IMG/VR virus record: IMGVR_UViG_3300013118_000638
Location: 1-41,679 of that record
Strand: one strand, 5' to 3'
Source of the DNA: a virus
DNA length: 41,679 nucleotides
The position numbers were made by a program, and so were the translations under genes. The number at the start of each line of letters is the position of its first letter. Position 1 is the stretch's first letter. Below are positions 14,529-21,875 of the stretch, in pieces. The notes beneath the pieces were generated by a model, which saw only the letters and a list, made by a program, of their open reading frames with translations, was not told where the DNA came from and made no database searches.

Positions 14529-15265
14529 GCATAGGCAAGACAGTTAATGATCTGTATCAGCTCCTCGGGCTTGAGCATCCACGCATCTGGACCAAGTCAA
14601 AGATCAAGCACAATAAAATGGGAGGATATTCTGAGTGCAACTATATGCGACAAACCGGTCGATCTACGCTTAATTGTTTGACTGCGATTGCCCACTTGAT
14701 GACGGGTGACGATGTCTTGATCCCTGTCCCAATCGCTCATAGTAAGCGAGTTCAATCCACATTTATTGAAAACATCCTAGCAAAGCTGTCAATCCCAGTC
14801 AAAAAATCAAAACGATCGTCAGGCTATCTACAAATTGCGGATGGTGCACAAGTTCATTTTGCCTCAATGTCAAGATTGCGCAGATCAGGGGTCACTCATC
14901 AGACAGGCCTAGGCGAAGAGCTGAGAGGAAGAACTGTCGATGTAATCCTTCCAGACAATGCTCTCTTCGATATAATTAATACGACACCGGTGATTGAAGA
15001 ACGACCCGACGAATTAGTGTTTCTTGACGAGTGTGAACGTGTATTAGATTACGAGAAAAGAACGATGATAGATACAAAAACATTCACAACAAATTATGGC
15101 GAGGTGTTCAGAAACGGTGACCTGATAGAACACGGCGATTCAGCAGCAATGATCATAAATCTGTATGAAGGTCGATACAATATGACTGTCCTTATCGACG
15201 GCCAAAAGAGATCATGGGTTCGCCAAGATTTAAATTTGATGCTTAAATGCACTGACGAGGATTGA
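14525..15265 (+). CDS. Putative P-loop-like protein fused to a C-terminal GDLV module
   Basis: A 246-residue two-part protein. Residues 1-185 resemble a degenerate phage NTPase: MRQTGRSTLN (41-50) looks like the terminase/helicase-type Walker A R-Q-x-G-K-S-T with Arg replacing Lys, and LRGRTVDVILPD near 137-148 sits where Walker B would be, but the acidic pair is incomplete. Residues about 192-246 are a clear family module: RNGDLIEH, AMIINLY, MTVLIDGQKRSWV and LNLML. It may bind nucleotide without hydrolysing it. It is one of two places in the window where the small domain is attached to something larger. The NTPase reading is tentative; the C-terminal module is fairly sure. Confidence 0.72.
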   Translation: MSIGKTVNDLYQLLGLEHPRIWTKSKIKHNKMGGYSECNYMRQTGRSTLNCLTAIAHLMTGDDVLIPVPIAHSKRVQSTFIENILAKLSIPVKKSKRSSGYLQIADGAQVHFASMSRLRRSGVTHQTGLGEELRGRTVDVILPDNALFDIINTTPVIEERPDELVFLDECERVLDYEKRTMIDTKTFTTNYGEVFRNGDLIEHGDSAAMIINLYEGRYNMTVLIDGQKRSWVRQDLNLMLKCTDED

Positions 15266-15290
15266 ACACCGACCACCCGTAGGTTATAAT
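15262..15290 (+). promoter_or_regulatory. Promoter, TTGAAC-17-TATAAT
   Basis: TTGAAC at 15262-15267 and TATAAT at 15285-15290 with a 17-base spacer, close to the sigma70 consensus and differing from the TGTAAA set. It overlaps the preceding stop and lies 21 bases before an ATG with a ggagg ribosome site. Confidence 0.6.
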
Positions 15291-15310
15291 AATACATAAT
15301 GGAGGTGTCT

Positions 15311-15793
15311 ATGGCTAACCTGAAGTGTAGCATTCTAACATCTGATCGTAAAGAGGAGTTCAAGGATGCATTCAAGCATGCTCGATCATTCTCAGACTAC
15401 GACCTGACCCAGCATTCAGAGTCAGTATACTTTGCAAACACCAAATCACCTTACCTTTTTTGGTCTCATGCCGACTACCCGCTGGTCCTAGCGGGCGATG
15501 GGCGCAAGACAAACTTAAGCAAGATCGGCAAGTTCACCGGCGGCATGGACGAGGTGATTGAAGCACTCGACGTCATGACCTTCTTGCTTACACGCGAGAA
15601 CGCATACATTCTGCACCTCGACCCGCATACCAAAGATCTCTATCGGACAATGGTGCCCAAGATCCGCAAGGTCCAGGTCACCAAAGAGCTCAAGGGCCTC
15701 AAGACGATGTCTGAACTCGAAGATCTGCGAGAGGTCAAACGAAAAGAATACGAGGCCAAGAAAGCTGACGCAGAGGCAGAAGTAGAGGCATGA
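15311..15793 (+). CDS. Unknown protein with charged helical tail
   Basis: 160 residues. The first 110 look globular, with alternating hydrophobic segments (SVYFANT, YPLVLAGDGRK, VIEALDVMTFLL, AYILHLDP). The last 45 are a highly charged helix ending in Glu/Ala/Lys repeats. I do not recognise a family. The start at 15311 is set by the ggagg ribosome site at 15301-15305; an ATG 12 bases upstream lies on that site. It is the first gene behind the 15262 promoter, with an ATGA overlap to a tiny membrane protein. Confidence 0.78.
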   Translation: MANLKCSILTSDRKEEFKDAFKHARSFSDYDLTQHSESVYFANTKSPYLFWSHADYPLVLAGDGRKTNLSKIGKFTGGMDEVIEALDVMTFLLTRENAYILHLDPHTKDLYRTMVPKIRKVQVTKELKGLKTMSELEDLREVKRKEYEAKKADAEAEVEA

Positions 15794-15909
15794 CCCCGCA
15801 AGAACTAGTTGGTATCATTACACTAACAATCATCGCCGGCATTGCATTGCAGATTCACATACTCAGAATGCTGTCTCGCAAGAACAAAGACGACGATGAA
15901 TCTAAATAA
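15790..15909 (+). CDS. Tiny single-pass membrane protein
   Basis: A 39-residue protein: one hydrophobic helix (residues 6-27, LVGIITLTIIAGIALQIHIL) followed by a charged tail with basic then acidic residues. The positive stretch after the helix suggests N-out, C-in insertion. Its start overlaps the previous stop by 4 bases and its end overlaps the next gene by 14. Its function is unknown; phages often use such peptides at the host membrane. Confidence 0.62.
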   Translation: MTPQELVGIITLTIIAGIALQIHILRMLSRKNKDDDESK

Positions 15910-16141
15910 GAAGCAGCAGATTCTACTCGACAACACGTTTGCAGATGCAAAAGAGTTCTTAGCAAACCGTGCCCCTCATCTGACAAAAGAGGATATCTCA
16001 AACGAGCTTAGGTGGTTCGGGCAATATGATATAATTGAAAAGAAAGCCGGATACCCTGAGTCACTCAAGCTTATGTGGTATTGGCGCGAGATGGCAGATG
16101 AATTGCTAGAAGGAATAGAAGAAGATGAACAAAACCAATAA
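15896..16141 (+). CDS. Small helical protein, unknown
   Basis: 81 residues, acidic and predicted all-helical, with a Trp-rich centre (LRWFGQYD, LMWYWREMADELLEG). No family is recognised. The start at 15896 fits the overlap pattern; a longer frame from 15842 would be read through the membrane peptide gene. It overlaps the next coiled-coil gene by 17 bases. Confidence 0.7.
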   Translation: MNLNKKQQILLDNTFADAKEFLANRAPHLTKEDISNELRWFGQYDIIEKKAGYPESLKLMWYWREMADELLEGIEEDEQNQ

Positions 16142-16595
16142 GCAAAAGTTTAAAGACCTAGCTGATCTCGCTATAGAGATAGCAAAAGAAAACACTGTCC
16201 CATGGTTGAAGAGCCGAGTCACTGAACTTGAAGATGAGCTTTTGTGCATAGAGGGTAGTTTAATTGCTGAAGAGGGTGAAACGAGAGCTTTAAAAGGCGA
16301 GCTTGAGGAAGTTAATCATCTTTGGGCGATCTGCAGTGACCGCCTCGACTGGCTCGAAGAAAAGATGGAAGTATATGAAAAGCATTCCGGCACCGTGCTA
16401 AGGATGCACTCAGATTACTACCGCGAGTTCTTTGACATCAAAGAAGATTATGCTTATAAAAGTTCAGGCAAATCCAGGCCAGCAAATACGGCAAGGGTAA
16501 CGAAAGAATTCCAAATGATCCTGGACGACGGAATGGTTCGTGCAGCCAAAAAATGGGCAGGCAAAGATAGGGAAGGGGGTGATGAAGATGAGTGA
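16125..16595 (+). CDS. Coiled-coil protein, unknown
   Basis: 156 residues. Residues 10-90 have long heptad-like spacing of Leu/Ile with Glu and Lys (VTELEDELLCIEGS, ALKGELEEVNHLW, LDWLEEKMEVYEKH), indicating a coiled coil. The rest is helical and ends in an acidic tail. No catalytic motif is seen. Its 3' end carries the aaggggg ribosome site used by the next GDLV gene, and the two overlap by 8 bases. Confidence 0.75.
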   Translation: MNKTNKQKFKDLADLAIEIAKENTVPWLKSRVTELEDELLCIEGSLIAEEGETRALKGELEEVNHLWAICSDRLDWLEEKMEVYEKHSGTVLRMHSDYYREFFDIKEDYAYKSSGKSRPANTARVTKEFQMILDDGMVRAAKKWAGKDREGGDEDE

Positions 16596-16821
16596 GATTC
16601 AAAAAGGAGATCTGGTGAGATTAACACCCATTAATAATAACGATGTTCTATCCGTATTCACCGTGAACAGCTCTCCTATGATCGGAACTGTGATAGAACT
16701 TAACACAGAAACGGATGGAGGATTCTCGCTATCTGGACATGGGCACGCAACATATCTGGCTGGTGGCGAGTTGAAAATCCTAGATAAGGGAATGTGGCGC
16801 GCGAAGAAAATAAAAGAATGA
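16588..16821 (+). CDS. GDLV-family small protein
   Basis: 77 residues from ATG 16588, about 9 bases after a strong aaggggg ribosome site; an ATG six bases earlier is too close to it. QKGDLVRL (5-12), IGTVIELN (32-39), ATYLAGGELKILDKG. Strand 3 is diverged, but the motif and length fit. The terminal ATGA overlaps the next gene. Confidence 0.82.
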   Translation: MSEIQKGDLVRLTPINNNDVLSVFTVNSSPMIGTVIELNTETDGGFSLSGHGHATYLAGGELKILDKGMWRAKKIKE

Positions 16822-17222
16822 GCGAGAGTAAAGAGATCAGCGATGTGCGATGGTTAGAACACGGCAAAGAAGGGTATCTGATGCAATTCTGCACAATAGA
16901 TGATAAGGTACACCAGCGAGATCCTACAGAATATTCAGTAATGATTATGAACGCAATGAGTACCCCCATGGATCTAGTGGTATTAAAAGAGGGAGGTGAG
17001 AATGGAGAACCACCCAGATTACCATCCCTAAATGATATCCCTTGGAGTGAACTTCACGATGGGTTCAAGGAGGCACTTCGTGAGTATAGGGTGTTCGGAG
17101 ATGATACAAGGGTGATTCGTAGAATGTGGTTTCGTGAAGATAATGGTGATATAGTTCCAGTTATCGTTAAGAGTGAGAATAGTGTGGAAGTTGGTTTATT
17201 CGCCGAGGGCGTTGAGAAATGA
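16818..17222 (+). CDS. Unknown protein
   Basis: 134 residues, acidic, probably mixed alpha/beta. Hydrophobic strand-like segments (YLMQFCTID, EYSVMIMNAM, MDLVVLKEGG, IVPVIVKS, VEVGLFAEG) alternate with polar loops. I recognise no family. The start at 16818 gives the standard 4-base overlap with the previous gene; it likewise overlaps the next gene by 4 bases. Confidence 0.72.
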   Translation: MSESKEISDVRWLEHGKEGYLMQFCTIDDKVHQRDPTEYSVMIMNAMSTPMDLVVLKEGGENGEPPRLPSLNDIPWSELHDGFKEALREYRVFGDDTRVIRRMWFREDNGDIVPVIVKSENSVEVGLFAEGVEK

Positions 17223-17923
17223 GTGCCTCTGACGAAATCCTACACAATTACACCCTAAACATGGCCAAAGATCACGGCCCGTCATCATACAAAGATGACA
17301 AAATGCCCGGAACATATATGGCCGAAACCGACGAAGATCAGATCGTGGAAGATATGCTCAACGCTGTCGTTAAGAAGGTTCGTAATCAGACACTAGAAGA
17401 CCACAAAGAGTTCGGAGACATGTGGAACAATCCAGTTAAAAATACTGACCCCAAAGAGATCTTCACCCCAAAGTTCGTCTCAATCCATAATGAAGATGCT
17501 AAGTTCTATCCCGTCAGCAAAGGTGACCTAGTTGAGATCCCGAATCCCGAAGATCCAAATGAAAGCTACAAAGGTGTTCTAATCGATATCTTGAAGCCAA
17601 ATCCTGCCTGGATCCTCGATCAAAACGATCAAATGTCAGCGCCCTCAAGCTTGCCAGAAGATATTAAAAAAGCTATGAACGAATCATCTGGGCGTAGCGA
17701 TAAACACGATATCTACTGGGAATTAAACGACGATCAACGAACTGATAAGATGACTCACGAATCTTTGTATGAAGTTCTGGCAAACTCAAAAGTATATAGA
17801 TTCAGATCAAACAAGATCCGAAAGGTTGGTGCAACTAAGCTTGTTAACGAAGAAGCCAAGATTGAACAACCCTCAGAGATGAGCTTTCACGGGATGATGG
17901 ACGCAATGGGAATTACAGGATGA
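17219..17923 (+). CDS. Unknown acidic protein with an embedded GDLV module
   Basis: 234 residues. The first 95 are acidic and probably helical; VSKGDLVEIPNPED near 99-112 followed by YKGVLIDILKPN is a family-type strand 1 and 2, and VYRFRSNKIRKVG near 191-203 looks like the closing strands, with a helical insert of about 65 residues between. The module is thus interrupted compared with the small proteins. The next gene is another single-domain copy overlapping by 4 bases. Function unknown; the embedded domain is moderately supported. Confidence 0.72.
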   Translation: MSASDEILHNYTLNMAKDHGPSSYKDDKMPGTYMAETDEDQIVEDMLNAVVKKVRNQTLEDHKEFGDMWNNPVKNTDPKEIFTPKFVSIHNEDAKFYPVSKGDLVEIPNPEDPNESYKGVLIDILKPNPAWILDQNDQMSAPSSLPEDIKKAMNESSGRSDKHDIYWELNDDQRTDKMTHESLYEVLANSKVYRFRSNKIRKVGATKLVNEEAKIEQPSEMSFHGMMDAMGITG

Positions 17924-18123
17924 TCAACTACAGCTTCAAACCGGGTGATCTCGTATTCTATTATGCTGTAGCAACTCTCGACCCGAGAAATAACAAGCCA
18001 ACATTCCTAATAAGCGAATGGGAAAACGGGTTCGTTGGCTTGATCGACGGGAAGAGGCACTACATAAATAAAAATTGCCTATGGCGAAGTCAATACATCA
18101 ATAACAAGATTGTGTATAATTGA
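17920..18123 (+). CDS. GDLV-family small protein
   Basis: 67 residues. KPGDLVFY (7-14), FLISEWENG (29-37), FVGLIDGKRHYIN (38-50). The chain ends in a basic, polar tail. The -35-like element of the next promoter is embedded in its last codons (TGTATA at 18113). Confidence 0.82.
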   Translation: MINYSFKPGDLVFYYAVATLDPRNNKPTFLISEWENGFVGLIDGKRHYINKNCLWRSQYINNKIVYN

Positions 18124-18139
18124 AACTGTGATATATAAT
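18113..18139 (+). promoter_or_regulatory. Promoter, TGTATA-15-TATAAT
   Basis: TGTATA at 18113-18118 and TATAAT at 18134-18139, 15 bases apart. It begins inside the end of the previous gene and stands 18 bases before the rhodanese ATG, which has an agagg ribosome site. Confidence 0.55.
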
Positions 18140-18156
18140 ATCTACAGAGGATACAG

Positions 18157-18405
18157 ATGAAGCAAACATTCTTTTTAGACGTTCGAACCCAAGAAGAACA
18201 TGCCCGAAGCAATATTCCGGGAGACCTCAACATCAGTTCAATCGAAATCCAGAACCACCTGACTGACCTACCGATGGACAAGACAATCTTGATCTACTGC
18301 CGATCCGGAAAACGTGCTGAATATACAAAGCATATTTTGTTAGCAAAGGGGTTTCAAGCTGAGAACGTTGGAACTGTAGAGGCTGCAAGGAAGTTGCATG
18401 ACTAA
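18157..18405 (+). CDS. Rhodanese-domain protein
   Basis: An 82-residue single rhodanese domain, similar in size to PspE/GlpE. LDVRTQEEHARSNIPG (7-22) is the CH2A-like signature, and the active-site loop CRSGKRAE starts at Cys48, which would carry the persulfide. GlpE-type enzymes transfer sulfur from thiosulfate to thiols; single domains also serve as sulfur carriers in tRNA or cofactor modification. There is no signal peptide, so it is probably cytosolic, unlike PspE. It is coupled to the metallophosphoesterase behind it by an 8-base overlap. Confidence 0.88.
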   Translation: MKQTFFLDVRTQEEHARSNIPGDLNISSIEIQNHLTDLPMDKTILIYCRSGKRAEYTKHILLAKGFQAENVGTVEAARKLHD

Positions 18406-19144
18406 GCTCCTCCTCTTGTCTGATCTTCACTTCGAATTCCACCGTGACATGCCAGAGTTTGTCGAAGGCCTCGATAACGATGTGGATGTGCTGGTGTTGG
18501 CAGGTGATATCACTGTGAATGACCAGATCGAGGACACTCTGGGCTTGTTCTGTGGCCGGTTCGAAAACGTGGTATTTGTACCAGGCAACCACGAATATTA
18601 TCACTCAAGCCCACAAGCAATCAGTGATATCAGAGATCGATGCCTCAAACGCCATGCCAATCTTGACTGGCTCAATAATAACGTTGCAGTAATCAATGGA
18701 CAGCGTTTCCTCGGGAGCACAGGTTGGTTCCGTGATCATCCGACAAACTTCCCTTACGAGCGCAACATGTCAGATTTTAACGTGATCAATGACTTCAAAC
18801 CGTGGGTATACGAAGAGCAAGCAAGGTTTGAGCAGTTCCTCGAGGCAAACCTACAAGTTGATGATATCGTTGTGACCCACCACCTGCCGAGTGAGGTATG
18901 CATCGATGATTTTTTTAAAGGTTCGTTTTTGAACCGATTCTTCGCCTGTGACTATTCGAACTTGATTTATAGTCGAGGGCCAAAGCTCTGGATGTATGGT
19001 CACACCCATTTCGAACAAGATCAAACGATTAGTAACACAAGGCTGGTCTGCAATCCTCGGGGATATCCGCACGAAAGAAACGCATTTGATCCCAGCGATA
19101 ACGGAAAACAAAGCACTTACACAGGTAAGCTAATTACTGTATAA
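18398..19144 (+). CDS. Calcineurin-like metallophosphoesterase
   Basis: A 248-residue metallophosphoesterase with all five metal-binding motifs in order: SDLHFE (Asp9, His11), AGDIT near 35-39, PGNHEYY near 64-70, THHLP near 153 and YGHTH near 195-199. It hydrolyses phosphomono- or diesters using two metals. The family covers nucleases, cyclic-nucleotide and nucleotide phosphatases, so the substrate is open. T4-type and other phages carry similar genes. It is the second gene of the operon led by the rhodanese; a 53-base gap to the tagged-protein operon follows. Confidence 0.9.
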   Translation: MTKLLLLSDLHFEFHRDMPEFVEGLDNDVDVLVLAGDITVNDQIEDTLGLFCGRFENVVFVPGNHEYYHSSPQAISDIRDRCLKRHANLDWLNNNVAVINGQRFLGSTGWFRDHPTNFPYERNMSDFNVINDFKPWVYEEQARFEQFLEANLQVDDIVVTHHLPSEVCIDDFFKGSFLNRFFACDYSNLIYSRGPKLWMYGHTHFEQDQTISNTRLVCNPRGYPHERNAFDPSDNGKQSTYTGKLITV

Positions 19145-19197
19145 TATTACTGCAGCAACCATATATTTATTTGTAGACACACCCGGGAGGGGTAATA

Positions 19198-19548
19198 ATG
19201 GAAATCAAAGCAAACACACTTCGTCAGATCATTCGTGAAGAGCTATCAAAGCTAAATGAGCAACCAGCAGACGGAGCCAATGAGTTCTATTCTGCCAAGG
19301 TAGGATTGCTCACCCAACTTATGGACAATCTAGACGAAGCACATAGCGCACTTGATGCAGTTGCTGAGTTAGCACAGAGCCTCGCAGCACACGAGCAATC
19401 AGCCGCTGCAGAAGACGCTGAGTTTATGGAGCAAATGCTCAAGCTAGAAGATGACTCTGTAAATCATCGTGACAATTCACTTGACCCTGACCTAAGATAT
19501 GTCAAGGGCGAGCTTGATGCAGTTCAGGCAATGTTTCACGGGGAATAA
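19198..19548 (+). CDS. Tagged protein 1: N-terminal capsid-targeting-like sequence, helical body
   Basis: 116 residues. The first 21 form the recurring tag: basic/hydrophobic helix LRQIIREELSKL ending in L-N-E at 19-21, which matches the [L/I]-x-E recognition of T4-type prohead proteases. In T4, such N-terminal peptides target internal proteins into the prohead and are cut off on maturation. The remaining body is acidic and helical, with heptad-like Leu spacing (LTQLMDNLDEAHSALDAV). A gggagggg ribosome site precedes the ATG, implying high expression. It is the first of three tagged genes in a row. The targeting role is inference from sequence pattern. Confidence 0.78.
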   Translation: MEIKANTLRQIIREELSKLNEQPADGANEFYSAKVGLLTQLMDNLDEAHSALDAVAELAQSLAAHEQSAAAEDAEFMEQMLKLEDDSVNHRDNSLDPDLRYVKGELDAVQAMFHGE

Positions 19549-19554
19549 GAGAAA

Positions 19555-20172
19555 GTGAAAACAACACTCAGCAACCTTAGGCAGATCATTCGCGAGGAGC
19601 TCACACGAGTTCTGGCTGAAGCTGATAGTGACGGTGACGGTGAACTTAGCCCTGATGAACTCAGGGACTTGGCAGACAAGCTCGACAACGACACGGTTGA
19701 TATCGTTGATGTAGAAACCGGCGAGGTGCTTTACATCGGCGCCGGCACTCAAAGAGGTATACCTGCTGCCAAAGCCGATGAGTTTATCGAAAAGCTTAGG
19801 CTGTCCGTCATCGTCGACGACAAAGACGGAACTGAACGAAGCATCGAGCTGAGCAAGGCCGATTTTGAAAAGCTTGAGGCGCACATCGATGATGTCTATG
19901 ACAGACCCGAAAGAGAAAAGGCCGCTGCTGCCCGCAAAGCAGAGGAAGAACGGCTGGATCCCAGAAGGCTCAAAGACGAACTCAGTCGAAGAGCAAAGAT
20001 CGCCGGCGAAGAATACATGGCGGACAATCCAGATGCAAGCCTTGAGGATGTAGCTTTAGATCTGGCTGCCTCGGTTCTATACTCATTTGAACAGGATGAG
20101 CAAGAAGAGCTTCGATACGCCTTTGACGACGACGAATATCAGCTTAACTTGTACGCAGCAGAAAGCATGTAG
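19555..20172 (+). CDS. Tagged protein 2: capsid-targeting-like sequence with EF-hand-like loop
   Basis: 205 residues from GTG 19555. The tag LRQIIREELTRVLAE occupies residues 8-22. It is followed at once by DSDGDGELSPDE (24-35), a canonical calcium-binding EF-hand/dockerin-type loop with Asp at 1, 3 and 5 and Glu at 12. The rest is acidic and mixed: strands around VDIVDVETGEVLYIG, then long charged helices. Cutting after L-A-E (residue 22) would leave the calcium loop at the new N-terminus. No family is recognised for the body. It lies seven bases after tagged protein 1. Confidence 0.78.
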   Translation: MKTTLSNLRQIIREELTRVLAEADSDGDGELSPDELRDLADKLDNDTVDIVDVETGEVLYIGAGTQRGIPAAKADEFIEKLRLSVIVDDKDGTERSIELSKADFEKLEAHIDDVYDRPEREKAAAARKAEEERLDPRRLKDELSRRAKIAGEEYMADNPDASLEDVALDLAASVLYSFEQDEQEELRYAFDDDEYQLNLYAAESM

Positions 20173-20180
20173 AAAATAAC

Positions 20181-20645
20181 ATGAAGATCACAAAAAGCAG
20201 ACTACAACAGATCATTCAGGAAGAGCTCAAGAGAGTTTTGACTGAGAGCAGCGACTGGCACAGTGATGAACATGAAACGCTGGCTGATCGTAAATTTGCT
20301 GACAGAGATTGGGCACCACCCGAGGCTGATCTACCCGAAGATATCAAAGATGCCATAAGAAATTCAGCGGCAAATCTTATTCATGATCCTATTCATTCCA
20401 GATCAACGCCGGCTGACATAGCTGTCCAAGCCCTGCTCCATGTCAGGATCCCGCCTGATATGGGTGAGGAAGCCCTAGCTTTCGCTAATGATTTCATTCA
20501 AGATAGCTTCGAAGATGAGCCCGAAGAAGAGATGCACCCAGACGAGATTGCTGCACAAGAATTCGACCGCAAGGCATTCGGCAAGAATTCAGGTAGTGAT
20601 AAGAAAATTCGATTCACAGCAAAAGACGTATTCCTCGACAAATAA
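20181..20645 (+). CDS. Tagged protein 3: capsid-targeting-like sequence
   Basis: 154 residues. The tag LQQIIQEELKRVLTE is at residues 8-22, ending in L-T-E. The acidic body begins with a segment (L-A-D-R-K-F-x5-W-x-P-P) that resembles the body of the tagged 70-residue protein at 24114, suggesting a shared family behind the tag. The C-terminal half is helical and rich in Asp and Glu. It is the last gene of the three-gene tagged operon; the promoter at 20651 follows directly. Confidence 0.78.
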   Translation: MKITKSRLQQIIQEELKRVLTESSDWHSDEHETLADRKFADRDWAPPEADLPEDIKDAIRNSAANLIHDPIHSRSTPADIAVQALLHVRIPPDMGEEALAFANDFIQDSFEDEPEEEMHPDEIAAQEFDRKAFGKNSGSDKKIRFTAKDVFLDK

Positions 20646-20650
20646 TCAGG

Positions 20651-20678
20651 TGTAAACTCCTCGAACCCGCAGTATAAT
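20651..20678 (+). promoter_or_regulatory. Promoter, TGTAAA-16-TATAAT
   Basis: TGTAAA at 20651-20656 and TATAAT at 20673-20678, 16 bases apart, in the 62-base gap before the gene at 20708. It separates the tagged (putative virion) genes from the following small genes. Confidence 0.65.
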
Positions 20679-20707
20679 ATTTAAGATACAAAGCTAGGGG
20701 ATCATCG

Positions 20708-21238
20708 ATGTCTGATAAATATGAGTTTGAATACACCGAAGATGGTGATACAGTAATCAGATCTGAAGAAGATCTGGACGAGCTCTTTAGGCAAATGCGT
20801 GATCAGCCGTGGTATGTGCATCTGTGGTCGGCGATCCTTCGCAATGCAGACGAATATCTTTCTCCCGAAATGATCTACAAGCGATTTGTTAAATGGCCAT
20901 ACCAGCGCCTGACACGCGGCTTCGATGACCGTGAACTATGGAGTTTGTACAATACTATATCTGAGTTTGTTCTCCCGAGGCTCAAGGCGTATAAGAAGAC
21001 TACACACTTCTATGGATATCCGGCCGAACTCGAAGATGGTAATACAAAAAACCCAGACGAAGTGTGGGACAACATGCTGGATGAAATGATCTGGGCTCAT
21101 GAGTTCGTCGCAGCTAACAACGGAATGGATATGCCTGATTACCCGTGGGACGATAAAGAACGCCGCGATTCATGGGAAAATCGATACGAGGCAGGCATGG
21201 CGCTATACACGAAATATTACAGAGGGATCTGGCAATAG
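20708..21238 (+). CDS. Conserved phage-type protein, unknown function
   Basis: 176 residues, acidic and rich in Trp and Tyr. The central segment FVLPRLKAYKK (residues 86-96), followed by G-Y-P-x-E and then WDNMLDEMIWAHEF (118-131), matches a pattern I recall from many unrelated phage genomes, where the protein is annotated only as hypothetical. No catalytic motif is seen. An aggggatc ribosome site precedes the ATG, directly downstream of the 20651 promoter. Confidence 0.8.
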   Translation: MSDKYEFEYTEDGDTVIRSEEDLDELFRQMRDQPWYVHLWSAILRNADEYLSPEMIYKRFVKWPYQRLTRGFDDRELWSLYNTISEFVLPRLKAYKKTTHFYGYPAELEDGNTKNPDEVWDNMLDEMIWAHEFVAANNGMDMPDYPWDDKERRDSWENRYEAGMALYTKYYRGIWQ

Positions 21239-21239
21239 C

Positions 21240-21425
21240 ATGTTCGAACTGGGAGAGCTTGTAAGGGTAAAAGCAGATCCCTTGGGCATGCTTATGAACA
21301 GCAAGCTTATCGGCAAGACAGGATTGATTGTCAAAAATCAATTTAGTATCTATACGATCCTGATTGACGGAAAGAAGATTGATATGCTAGATATCATGAT
21401 CGAAAGCATGGTCAAAGAATCATGA
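21240..21425 (+). CDS. GDLV-family small protein (G-E-L-V variant)
   Basis: 61 residues. ELGELVRV (3-10), TGLIVKN (25-31), YTILIDGKKIDM (36-47). Asp of the motif is Glu here. The hairpin nearly repeats that of the gene at 10131. The start at 21240 lies one base after the previous stop; a much longer frame from 21099 runs inside the upstream gene and is rejected. Confidence 0.8.
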   Translation: MFELGELVRVKADPLGMLMNSKLIGKTGLIVKNQFSIYTILIDGKKIDMLDIMIESMVKES

Positions 21426-21688
21426 AAGAAATCCTCATCGCCGGCGACATGGTGTCAGTCTATGACGGCAGAAAGAACCCTGTATGGATTGATAACGGCG
21501 TCTGGCTTGGAATGACAAAGAAGAATGTTCCGAGAGTTATGGGCACGTTCAACAATCAAAGTGATCATCAGACTGAAAAAGTAGATGCACATGATGTACT
21601 TGTCAAAGGGAAAAGGGTATTATATGAAGCCAGACGTTGGTACATAAAGAAAGGATGGCCCACACATGACAAAGAAGAGAGACAATGA
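21422..21688 (+). CDS. GDLV-family small protein
   Basis: 88 residues. IAGDMVSV (6-13), a long aromatic loop, then HDVLVKGKRVLYEARRWYI (57-75). It is basic overall. ATGA overlap with the previous gene, and 23 bases of overlap with the small helical protein after it. Confidence 0.8.
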   Translation: MKEILIAGDMVSVYDGRKNPVWIDNGVWLGMTKKNVPRVMGTFNNQSDHQTEKVDAHDVLVKGKRVLYEARRWYIKKGWPTHDKEERQ

Positions 21689-21836
21689 AATCAGAGCATA
21701 CTTGAATATACTTGAAGCAGCATGGAGAATCCATCCAGAGCTTCGATTGGGACAACTAATTACCAGCGCATCAGGAGAAATTGATTCATTCTATATTGAA
21801 GATGATGTTTTGATGCAAGGACTAGAAGAATTGTAA
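21666..21836 (+). CDS. Small protein, unknown
   Basis: 56 residues starting ATG 21666 within the end of the previous gene. A basic start is followed by a helix (IRAYLNILEAAWRIHPEL) and LRLGQLITSAS; the tail is acidic. The helix plus R-L-G-Q-L-I pattern resembles short phage proteins of unknown role that I have seen ('R-x-G-Q-x-[IL]'). Its stop overlaps the -35-like element of the next promoter. Confidence 0.62.
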   Translation: MTKKRDNEIRAYLNILEAAWRIHPELRLGQLITSASGEIDSFYIEDDVLMQGLEEL

Positions 21837-21859
21837 ACGATACTGCTGTGTGATAGAAT
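21832..21859 (+). promoter_or_regulatory. Promoter, TGTAAA-16-TAGAAT
   Basis: TGTAAA at 21832-21837 spans the preceding stop; TAGAAT at 21854-21859, 16 bases away. A ggagg ribosome site and the ATG at 21876 follow. Confidence 0.55.
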
Positions 21860-21875
21860 ATTATATGGAGGTTTA

